A stretch of DNA of 26,361 nt from CAZVJU01 sp964627195 (GTDB lineage Bacteria; Patescibacteriota; Microgenomatia; UBA8517): contig CAZVJU010000015.1 of the NCBI GenBank assembly GCA_964627195.1, positions 1 through 26,361 of the forward strand, written 5' to 3'. Under the pieces are notes generated by a model, which was not told the DNA's origin, made no database searches, and saw only the letters and a program-made list of their open reading frames with translations. This document shows, one piece after another, positions 21,554 to 26,361 of the stretch. Position numbers and translations under genes: made by a program. Numbering within the stretch: the stretch's first letter is position 1; every line of letters begins with the position of its first letter.

Positions 21554-22285
21554 CTAGACTAACAAGTAGCCAATAACTTTGAACCATAAAGGTGCATCTA
21601 ATCCCAATATCTCCCCTGTGGAGGCTGAAACAAAAAAGGTTACGGGTATTGGGTAGTCATACATCTTGAAAAAATCAAATACTTTTTCGCCCTGGACCGA
21701 ATACTGAAGTTCACGATCTCTCTCAAATAAATTAAGCGCTCGCCCACTTAACCGACTCATTAGCTTTGTTCTTAATGCCGACTCTACTGCCTGGAGCGGA
21801 AAAATAGAAATAAATCTTTGGCCACTTGGTGTGATAAGTGAAAGATTTGCAGTTTTCGAATCTATATTCACAGGATATTCTGTTTCGGCAAGCACCCCTT
21901 TCTGCTTGAGGGTAAATTTACCATCTTTTATTCCTATGGCAAGTTTCTGAACGTTTGCCCGCTCCTCTATTTCTACCAAACTCACATCTTCCTTACTAAC
22001 ATCTAATTCCTTCGTCTCATTATTGGCAGAAACAACAAGACTAATTTTCTGGTCCGTTTTGCTCAATGTCACGACAGACGATGGAGCAGGAGTCATTTCC
22101 GCTGCCTTTTTTATCTCAATGGAAGAATGCTGGGGTATATCAATCTCTTGAGAATCTTCTTCGGAGAGAACATTCCAGATAATCTCGCCATTTTTATCTA
22201 TCGTCACTAAAGCCGCGTAAAGTGGAGAATTCGCAGAAACAAATATTAAAAACCCAAAAATGGTAGCTAATATTATCTTTTTCAC
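21554..22285 (-). CDS. exported protein with signal peptide, unknown
   Basis: GTG start, then a classical Sec signal (KKIILATIFGFLIFVSANSPLYA, with cleavage plausible after AYA-like PLYA near residue 24). The mature part has beta-rich segments and ends in a hydrophobic stretch (PLWFKVIGYLLV). Repeated phrases such as KISLVVSANNET and KLAIGIKDGKFTLKQKG suggest a beta sandwich. No family recognised. The extended -10 TGTTATTCT lies 7 bp before the GTG. Located just downstream of the RskA-like gene and upstream of the glutaredoxin. Confidence 0.75.
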   Translation of the reverse strand: MKKIILATIFGFLIFVSANSPLYAALVTIDKNGEIIWNVLSEEDSQEIDIPQHSSIEIKKAAEMTPAPSSVVTLSKTDQKISLVVSANNETKELDVSKEDVSLVEIEERANVQKLAIGIKDGKFTLKQKGVLAETEYPVNIDSKTANLSLITPSGQRFISIFPLQAVESALRTKLMSRLSGRALNLFERDRELQYSVQGEKVFDFFKMYDYPIPVTFFVSASTGEILGLDAPLWFKVIGYLLV

Positions 22286-22292
22286 TCAATCT

Positions 22293-22301
22293 AGAATAAC
22301 A
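22293..22301 (-). promoter_or_regulatory. extended -10 element before the exported protein
   Basis: Minus-strand TGTTATTCT (TGn + TATTCT), 7 bp before GTG 22285. The -10 hexamer is imperfect (4 of 6). Confidence 0.4.
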
Positions 22302-22308
22302 CAAACAG

Positions 22309-22812
22309 CTAGAAGTTTCCTTCGAGAATGTACTTTTCGGAAGTAGCGTCAGCCTTTTTTTCCAGAGAAATAACTGCTTTAGTATGATCTGAATAGTCTG
22401 TCTTTGACTCAAAGTTGAGCATCCACCCACCCTTGCCAAGTTGCAGTCTTCCTGTTGAAATTTGCGAGAAGTTGTCAGACCCCCGATCGCCTCGAACTAG
22501 CCAACCCTGATAAAAAGCGCCGGTTTCCGGATCCGGTAAGTCGGCTATTAGTGTATAGGCAAAAGTATTATTCTCGAACTTGCGAGTCGCAATCCCAGAT
22601 GCAGTCTCTCCAGAAACATCCTTTAATTCTGCCTTGGAGATATCTTCCGGTATCTGAATTTTAAATTTCTCTTCCAACTTCTCCTCTACTGATGAAGAAA
22701 GGGTTTCCGGTACTTTCATTTCCTCACTCTGCCGACTTCTTCGGTTCCAGTAGACTATTCCAACAACCAGTAAAAAGCCAACTAAACCTATTACTATATC
22801 TCTTCTTTTCAT
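22309..22812 (-). CDS. membrane-anchored protein with RskA-like (anti-sigma-K type) domain
   Basis: The N-terminus MKRRDIVIGLVGFLLVVGIVYW is a single anchor, followed by a polar, Glu/Lys-rich linker and then a ~100-residue domain. ADLPDPETGAFYQGWLVRGD and VISLEKKADATSEKYILEG match the LPxPxxGxxYQxWLV ... vSlE...P pattern at the end of RskA-like anti-sigma factors. The N-terminal zinc anti-sigma domain of RskA is absent, so regulation of a sigma factor is not implied. ATG 22812 has both AAGGA 3 nt upstream and TGCTATTTT 7 bp upstream. Confidence 0.7.
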   Translation of the reverse strand: MKRRDIVIGLVGFLLVVGIVYWNRRSRQSEEMKVPETLSSSVEEKLEEKFKIQIPEDISKAELKDVSGETASGIATRKFENNTFAYTLIADLPDPETGAFYQGWLVRGDRGSDNFSQISTGRLQLGKGGWMLNFESKTDYSDHTKAVISLEKKADATSEKYILEGNF

Positions 22813-22819
22813 TGTCCTT

Positions 22820-22828
22820 AAAATAGCA
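22820..22828 (-). promoter_or_regulatory. extended -10 promoter with TGTGATTT upstream
   Basis: Minus-strand TGCTATTTT lies 7 bp before ATG 22812 and is preceded by TGTGATT, the same octamer core found at both arms of the divergent promoter at 5669-5723. Confidence 0.45.
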
Positions 22829-22908
22829 AATCACACACTATGTGTCAATCTGCTCGGAAAACAACAAATTTTCCGCATTTTCCCCGCACTATTTCCGCAC
22901 TTCGACTC

Positions 22909-22924
22909 TCCGCCAGCTGGCGGA
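22909..22924. repeat. 16-bp perfect palindrome, copy 1
   Basis: TCCGCCAGCTGGCGGA, identical to 25260-25275. It lies inside a second repeat-like sequence: TTCGACTC before it and TCGCTCAGTATAGAC after it would nearly join into a TTCGACTCCGCTCAG-type intergenic repeat if it were removed. Confidence 0.85.
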
Positions 22925-22943
22925 TCGCTCAGTATAGACTTAA

Positions 22944-23117
22944 TCAAGAAGTCTTCATGTACAAACCAAAAAGCGCCAGTACAGATGCAACCAGTAACCA
23001 CTGAGTAGAAGCCAACCAAATATCGGTTCCCAAATATCCCAATCCTGCAAGGACAATAGAAAGGAGAGATCCAAACATAAGAATTTGCGATAGCATTAAC
23101 ATATCCTTTTTAGCCAT
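22944..23117 (-). CDS. 57-residue two-helix membrane protein
   Basis: Minus-strand ATG 23117 to TGA 22944. The protein starts MAKKDMLMLSQIL, has one hydrophobic helix around residues 10-30 (MFGSLLSIVLAGLGYLG) and a second around 36-54 (STQWLLVASVLALFGLYM), and ends KTS. AGGAGGTGA sits 6 nt before the ATG, one of the strongest ribosome sites in the window, which makes this short gene convincing. It lies 36 bp downstream of the VIT1-like gene on the same strand and may be cotranscribed. No family recognised. Confidence 0.75.
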   Translation of the reverse strand: MAKKDMLMLSQILMFGSLLSIVLAGLGYLGTDIWLASTQWLLVASVLALFGLYMKTS

Positions 23118-23153
23118 TTATACTCACCTCCTATCCTAACCCAAAGCTCGACT

Positions 23154-23699
23154 TTAAACCAGACTTTTAATCAGATAACCTACAAAAAAAGCTACAAACG
23201 CGGCAAATCCACCTACAGTGAATGTTTCGACTCCGCTTGAAATAAGATTACGTTTTGTATAAATAGTTCTTAGGAAACCAACAAGGAAAAGTGTAATACC
23301 AACCGAAATAGCGGATAGAATAAAGGGAGATTCCACCTTAATTAGAAAAGGGAATAGAGGTATCAAACCGGAAATATTAAAAGATATAAATGTAATTAAA
23401 CCGTGCTTTATTGGTGACCCTTCATTTTTCGTGTACTCCCCCTTAACCTCTTCGTACTGAATTTCGCTTTTTACTCCGAGATAATTTCCTGCCGCCATAG
23501 AAAATCCATCAGCAAACAGATTTGCAAAACCCAAAATAAGAACTATTTTAGGATCCAAGGAAGCTCCTGCGCTTCCTGCAACAACAGCAAAGGTCGTTAC
23601 AATTCCGTCACTCGCAGCAAAAACCGCATCGGAAAGATATTCCGCTTTCTCATGAATAGTGATACGTCGCATTACCTTTATGGTAGCATAATTTACCAC
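23154..23699 (-). CDS. VIT1/CCC1-family metal transporter-like membrane protein
   Basis: The family moves Fe2+ or Mn2+ across membranes in characterised eukaryotic members. The signature is HEKAEYLSDAVFAASDGIVT followed by TFAVVAGSAGAS and GFANLFADGFSMAAGNYLG, with conserved Asp and Gly in helices 1-2. Five transmembrane helices fit 181 residues; the extended cytoplasmic metal-binding domain of plant VIT1 is reduced to a short charged segment (EIQYEEVKGEYTKNEG). I keep the GTG start at 23699 because GGAGGAGG lies 7 nt upstream; the ATG at 23672 has only AAAGG. Substrate is inferred from the family. It diverges from the first cobalamin riboswitch. Confidence 0.85.
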   Translation of the reverse strand: MVNYATIKVMRRITIHEKAEYLSDAVFAASDGIVTTFAVVAGSAGASLDPKIVLILGFANLFADGFSMAAGNYLGVKSEIQYEEVKGEYTKNEGSPIKHGLITFISFNISGLIPLFPFLIKVESPFILSAISVGITLFLVGFLRTIYTKRNLISSGVETFTVGGFAAFVAFFVGYLIKSLV

Positions 23700-23730
23700 T
23701 TGTAAACCTCCTCCTTTTTGTTAGCATAAA

Positions 23731-23988
23731 TATCAGGTTGTGTTAAAGGAACCAGGTGACCCGCCTCACGTCGATGAGCAACGCGAGTCGAGGTGGGAAA
23801 TCCTGGACTGTGCCGCAACTGTATCACCTCGCCGAAGCACGGCGAAGGCGGGTAAAGTCCGCTTTCGCATAAAGCTACAGCGAGACAAGTCAGAAAACTA
23901 ACAACCCTAGTACCTATCTACTTACCCTACGTACGTCGTTTACACTTAAAGTGTAAACGAGTCGAGGGATCCCGAGTCAGGAAATTAC
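23731..23988 (+). promoter_or_regulatory. cobalamin riboswitch 1 with translational expression platform
   Basis: Core blocks in order: AAAGGAACCAGGTGA, then AAATCCTGG, CTGTGCCGCAACTGTA, and the 3' box GACAAGTCAGAAAACTAAC. The closing stem pairs GGTTGT(G)TTA (23736-23745) with TAACAACC at the 3' end (23898-23905), bounding the aptamer near 23736-23905. The GGTG...AAATCC loop is interrupted by a 38-nt hairpin arm (23760-23797, CCCGCCTC/GAGGTGGG). A CGCCG/CGGCG hairpin (23830-23844) lies in the following arm. The platform holds a 12-bp palindrome (23936-23960) and CCCGAGTCAGGA, whose AGGA is the ribosome site of ATG 23989. Translational control by cobalamin is the natural reading; absolute class is not assigned. 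Confidence 0.85.
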
Positions 23989-24462
23989 ATGGCCAAAGTT
24001 AAATTAGTTATATTTTCTTTAGCAGTTCTTTTGATCTTCTGGATTACTCTTTGGTTTAGACGTTTTGGGTTCAGTAATTTTCCTAAACCCCAAACCCAAA
24101 TACTTCCCTCTCCGGCCATCACCCAAAACGCCAATGTCGAGGGCGTATCCGATGAAACATTGCAATCAACCACCATTATCGATTTCGGAAACGGCGGGTT
24201 GGTGACTAATAAGGTTTCCGTGAATGAATCGACAACTCCTTTTGACACTCTTTCTGAAACTCTCCAAAAAGAGCAGCTGGAACTAAAAACAAAAAGGTAT
24301 GATTTCGGAGTATTTGTCGAGTCGGTTGACGGATTTGCAAGCACGGCTGATATGGCTTGGATTTATTTCGTAAACACTGAACCGGGAACTGTTGCAGCCG
24401 ATCAGTATAAATTGAAACCCGGAGATCTAGTTGAATGGAAATATTTAGCCCCTTCGGAGTAA
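23989..24462 (+). CDS. membrane-anchored DUF4430 (transcobalamin C-domain-like) protein
   Basis: An N-terminal anchor (VKLVIFSLAVLLIFWITLWF), a Pro/Ser/Thr linker, then a DUF4430 domain from ~residue 83: FDTLSETLQKEQ, YDFGVFVESVDGFAS, AWIYFVNTEPGT, and QYKLKPGDLVEWKYL. DUF4430 resembles the C-terminal domain of transcobalamin and intrinsic factor. The start directly follows the first cobalamin riboswitch, whose 3' end provides AGGA 8 nt before ATG. An ECF S-component-like gene follows 13 bp later. A role in capturing cobalamin or a corrinoid at the cell surface is inferred from domain, riboswitch and neighbour together, not shown. Confidence 0.85.
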   Translation: MAKVKLVIFSLAVLLIFWITLWFRRFGFSNFPKPQTQILPSPAITQNANVEGVSDETLQSTTIIDFGNGGLVTNKVSVNESTTPFDTLSETLQKEQLELKTKRYDFGVFVESVDGFASTADMAWIYFVNTEPGTVAADQYKLKPGDLVEWKYLAPSE

Positions 24463-24475
24463 TTTCTAATTGTTA

Positions 24476-25072
24476 ATGACAACCCTGGATACAGAATACA
24501 AAATACTAAATACCAAATACTTGTTCCTTGCTCTCTTATTCTTATTAGCTTTTGGGGAAAGAGTTCTTTTTGACTTTGGAGCAAACATGGAGCTGGTCAC
24601 AACAGCCCTAATCCTTTCCTCTTTTTATGTTGGCAGAAAAACAAGCTTCTGGCTCATTTTCTTCATAATGCTCGGGAGCGACTTACTAATAGGCAATACA
24701 AATATCTTCATTTTTACCTGGAGCGGTTTTCTTATTCCTTCGCTTCTGGCACATAAGTTTTCCGGAAGAAGAAATCCAATAAGTAGAACGGTAAACGGAT
24801 TACTCGCCGGAATAAGTACGGTTGGTTTTTTCTTTGTATGGACTAACTTTGGCGTATGGTTGCTCGGAAGTATGTATCCCAAAACACTACAAGGTCTTAT
24901 CTTGTCATATATCAACGCACTTCCTTTTCTAAGAATGCAGGCAATTAGCACCTTAGTATTTATCCCCTTTGGATTTCTTTTAACTGAACTTGCAATCGCC
25001 CTAGATAAAAAATGGCAATTAGAAAAAAGGTTAAACTCTTTTTCCAGATTTAAGATAAAAGCGATTAATTAA
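24476..25072 (+). CDS. ECF transporter S-component-like membrane protein (putative corrinoid uptake)
   Basis: Five to six hydrophobic helices in 198 residues. Central motif: FGANMELVTTALILSSFYVG, then IMLGSDLLIGNTNIFIFTWSG, typical of S-component-like proteins of the type found beside DUF4430 genes. There is no ATPase or EcfT gene in the window, so the energising module must be elsewhere or absent. ATG 24476 is taken; a TTG two codons earlier is also possible. The first ~15 codons come from an AATAC-rich repetitive stretch (24490-24519), so the real start could be later. It shares riboswitch 1 with the DUF4430 gene. Confidence 0.75.
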   Translation: MTTLDTEYKILNTKYLFLALLFLLAFGERVLFDFGANMELVTTALILSSFYVGRKTSFWLIFFIMLGSDLLIGNTNIFIFTWSGFLIPSLLAHKFSGRRNPISRTVNGLLAGISTVGFFFVWTNFGVWLLGSMYPKTLQGLILSYINALPFLRMQAISTLVFIPFGFLLTELAIALDKKWQLEKRLNSFSRFKIKAIN

Positions 25073-25088
25073 TTACGGAGAGTGTGTT

Positions 25089-25120
25089 CCCCAAGTGAGA
25101 TACTTTCAGATCTCACGGGG
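25089..25120 (+). terminator. strong hairpin after the S-component gene
   Basis: CCCC-AA-GTGAGAT pairs with ATCTCAC-GGGG around an 8-nt loop, starting 17 bp past the stop. The tail CCCCGTTTGAT is not U-rich, so it may be a processed 3' end or weak terminator, not a classic one. Confidence 0.45.
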
Positions 25121-25171
25121 CCCCGTTTGATACTCCGAAGGAGTTATCTAACCGGGGAAGGAAGTGGGTGA

Positions 25172-25209
25172 CCCGCCTCGCGTCGAGGAGCAACGCGAAT
25201 CGAGGTGGG
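25172..25209 (+). repeat. 38-nt hairpin arm shared by both riboswitches
   Basis: Outer arms CCCGCCTC and GAGGTGGG are identical to 23760-23767 and 23790-23797; the inner stem is CGCGT/ACGCG. Only 3 of 38 positions differ between the copies, although the flanking riboswitch stems differ completely. Confidence 0.75.
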
Positions 25210-25259
25210 AATTCCCACGCTGTGCCGCAACCGTTAGAGCCGGAAAACTAGCACTCCCC

Positions 25260-25275
25260 TCCGCCAGCTGGCGGA
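25260..25275. repeat. 16-bp perfect palindrome, copy 2, in the riboswitch platform
   Basis: TCCGCCAGCTGGCGGA, identical to 22909-22924. It lies where riboswitch 1 carries an unrelated 12-bp palindrome (23936-23960), just upstream of the shared ATCCCGAG.CAGGA segment. Confidence 0.85.
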
Positions 25276-25293
25276 ATCCCGAGCAGGAAAAAT

Positions 25294-26280
25294 ATGTCAG
25301 AAAGACTTCGTCCAATCCTTGATCCAAATAGCTACCTTAATTCCTCTGAAAAAGCCCTTGCAACCAATCTGGCCGACGTATTTACAGAAGCAAGTACTGG
25401 CCCAGTATGGGAAAGAATAGTTCCTTTTACTCTCAGAGTTGATGGTGTCAATAAGGTCATAAACCCTGAATTGAGTGATCAGGATATACTAACCCTTTAC
25501 TCCCAAGATACTGAGCTTGAAAGAACTGAATTTAAGGCAGGTAGCGAAATTCGGGATACGCTTCTAAATCTTCCAGATAGATTTGTTTCTGTTTGGATTA
25601 GCCCTCCCAATAAAGACTTCAAATATAACGAAGGCAGAATAATTGTCGGTTACAACAAAACAGATGACATAACTGGTTTTAAAGAAATGCAAAGCTATGG
25701 CATACCAACTGGGGAAATTACTGCCGACAAACTTTTGTACATATCTTGGAGGCTGGCGGAACTTTCCGAAAAAAATTACAACCTCGACCATCCGGAAGAT
25801 TTAAGAGAAAGTCCAATTGTTTTCGAACTACCTAGGGAGGAAAAAAGTCCGTGGGAATTTTTAAGAAATTATATTCCTCTTGAAGGGGTATGGAATTCAA
25901 TAGAAAGTGGAATGGCTAACGCTTTAAAAGAAATTAGGAAAAAAGATGCGGGTGAAATATCGCTTCAATCTTTAGAAGAATTAAAAACTGCGAGCTCGCT
26001 TTCTGAGAGATTACTTGTCATAGAAAATGCCAAAAGACATATGGAGGGAAAAGGCCACACAATTGATGTAACAAAGATTTGTTTAAAAGATTTCCTACAG
26101 AATAATTACGTCTATACAGAAGTTATCCTTGGAGGAGATGGAAACGTAATTGGCACTACAATAGAAGTAGGTAAGGCTCAACATGTTGAAAAATGTCCTT
26201 ATTGCGGAGTTAAAATCGGCAGAGTCATAGCACCCGGATATAAATGTGAATGCGGCCAAATCTACGAGGGAAGATGTTAG
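25294..26280 (+). CDS. cobalamin-riboswitch-controlled zinc-ribbon protein, unknown function
   Basis: 328 residues with no signal peptide or transmembrane helix, so cytosolic. The N-terminal ~180 residues contain FVSVWISPPN and EGRIIVGYNKTDDITGFKE, suggesting a beta-rich fold I cannot name. The middle (~195-250) is helical and Lys/Glu-rich. The C-terminus is a compact zinc ribbon: CPYCGVKIGRV, then KCECGQIYEGRC, with five cysteines in CxxC and CxC pairs. It has its own riboswitch directly abutting the ATG, so its level should fall when cobalamin is abundant. This suggests a B12-independent substitute, a corrinoid scavenging factor, or a regulator; sequence alone does not choose. The gene ends 81 bp before the window edge. 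Confidence 0.8.
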   Translation: MSERLRPILDPNSYLNSSEKALATNLADVFTEASTGPVWERIVPFTLRVDGVNKVINPELSDQDILTLYSQDTELERTEFKAGSEIRDTLLNLPDRFVSVWISPPNKDFKYNEGRIIVGYNKTDDITGFKEMQSYGIPTGEITADKLLYISWRLAELSEKNYNLDHPEDLRESPIVFELPREEKSPWEFLRNYIPLEGVWNSIESGMANALKEIRKKDAGEISLQSLEELKTASSLSERLLVIENAKRHMEGKGHTIDVTKICLKDFLQNNYVYTEVILGGDGNVIGTTIEVGKAQHVEKCPYCGVKIGRVIAPGYKCECGQIYEGRC

Positions 26281-26361
26281 GCTTAAAACACAAATGACAA
26301 ATAAACCTATCTGGGTATCCACTTAACACCACTAACTAATTCCTGTATTCTAAAGTCTCGA

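Larger units (their letters stand above)
25140..25293 (+). promoter_or_regulatory. cobalamin riboswitch 2 (compact) with translational platform
   Basis: Core blocks: AACCGGGGAAGGAAGTGGGT, the loop insert (25172-25209), AATTCCCACGCTGTGCCGCA, and the 3' box GAGCCGGAAAACTAGC. Stem GTGGG/CCCAC replaces CCAGG/CCTGG of riboswitch 1, a compensatory change supporting the structure. The arm after CCGCAACCGTTA is much shorter than in riboswitch 1. The platform has the 16-bp palindrome (25260-25275), then ATCCCGAGCAGGA, whose AGGA is 7 nt before ATG 25294. A small hairpin GATACTCC/GGAGTTATC (25129-25148) precedes it. Confidence 0.8.

Noticed and set aside
22831..23019. 62-residue minus-strand frame
   Set aside because: It overlaps the well-supported 57-residue gene in another frame, crosses the palindrome and has no ribosome site.
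25117..25124. GGGGCCCC as an independent regulatory palindrome
   Set aside because: Four of its bases are already used by the longer CCCC...GGGG hairpin, and no other evidence supports a site.

Overview
The window looks like part of a metagenome-derived scaffold from a Candidate Phyla Radiation (Patescibacteria) bacterium, most likely Microgenomates-like. The reasons are low-to-moderate GC, many short membrane or secreted hypothetical proteins, a minimal sugar-phosphate metabolism assembled from compact, split or archaeal-type enzymes, and a run of 10 Ns that joins two contigs inside one gene. TGA is used as a normal stop (several ATGA stop/start overlaps), which argues against the recoded SR1/Gracilibacteria lineages. 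The taxonomic call is inference from gene style, not from a marker gene.

Layout. 1-2594: two exported proteins, a 5'-truncated HExxH protein with a Pro/Thr-rich tail and a twin-arginine-anchored protein. 2627-5629 (minus): a tight operon of class I fructose-bisphosphate aldolase and two tandem PfkB sugar kinases, diverging from 5739-9738 (plus) across a mirror-image promoter. The plus side holds a small cysteine-pair membrane protein, a DUF4349 protein and membrane-anchored paralogues; a fourth paralogue follows a retropepsin-like aspartic protease (9819-10949). 10946-16655 (minus): split transketolase (C half, then a membrane protein and a Nudix hydrolase, then the N half), a LOG-family protein, a ribulose-phosphate-3-epimerase-like protein, GAPDH and a zinc-ribbon protein. 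16771-18851 (minus): a small membrane protein, a degenerate copy of the pgk 3' end, a DUF3592 protein and a compact phosphoglycerate kinase. 18895-19602: a VapC-type PIN toxin and its antitoxin with an operator array. 19945-22812 (minus): RpiB, a small membrane protein, archaeal-type triosephosphate isomerase, a glutaredoxin-like protein and two exported or membrane proteins. 22944-23699 (minus): a 57-residue membrane protein and a VIT1/CCC1-type transporter. 23731-26280 (plus): two cobalamin-riboswitch-like leaders. The first precedes a DUF4430 protein and an ECF S-component-like membrane protein; the second precedes an unknown zinc-ribbon protein.

How it works together. Aldolase, TIM, GAPDH, PGK, transketolase, Rpe-like protein and RpiB cover the middle of glycolysis and most of the non-oxidative pentose-phosphate pathway. 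The PfkB pair next to aldolase may replace a classical phosphofructokinase. The right end looks like a vitamin B12-sensing and uptake module in an organism with no visible B12 biosynthesis in this window.

Two themes run through the whole window. Many first genes of transcription units have a -10 box 6-9 bp upstream of the start codon, which implies leaderless mRNAs, whereas internal genes use ATGA/TAATG coupling or strong Shine-Dalgarno sites. Short perfect palindromes are dispersed through intergenic DNA, riboswitch loops and one coding sequence, including two identical 16-bp copies. No tRNA, rRNA, CRISPR array or IS element was found.
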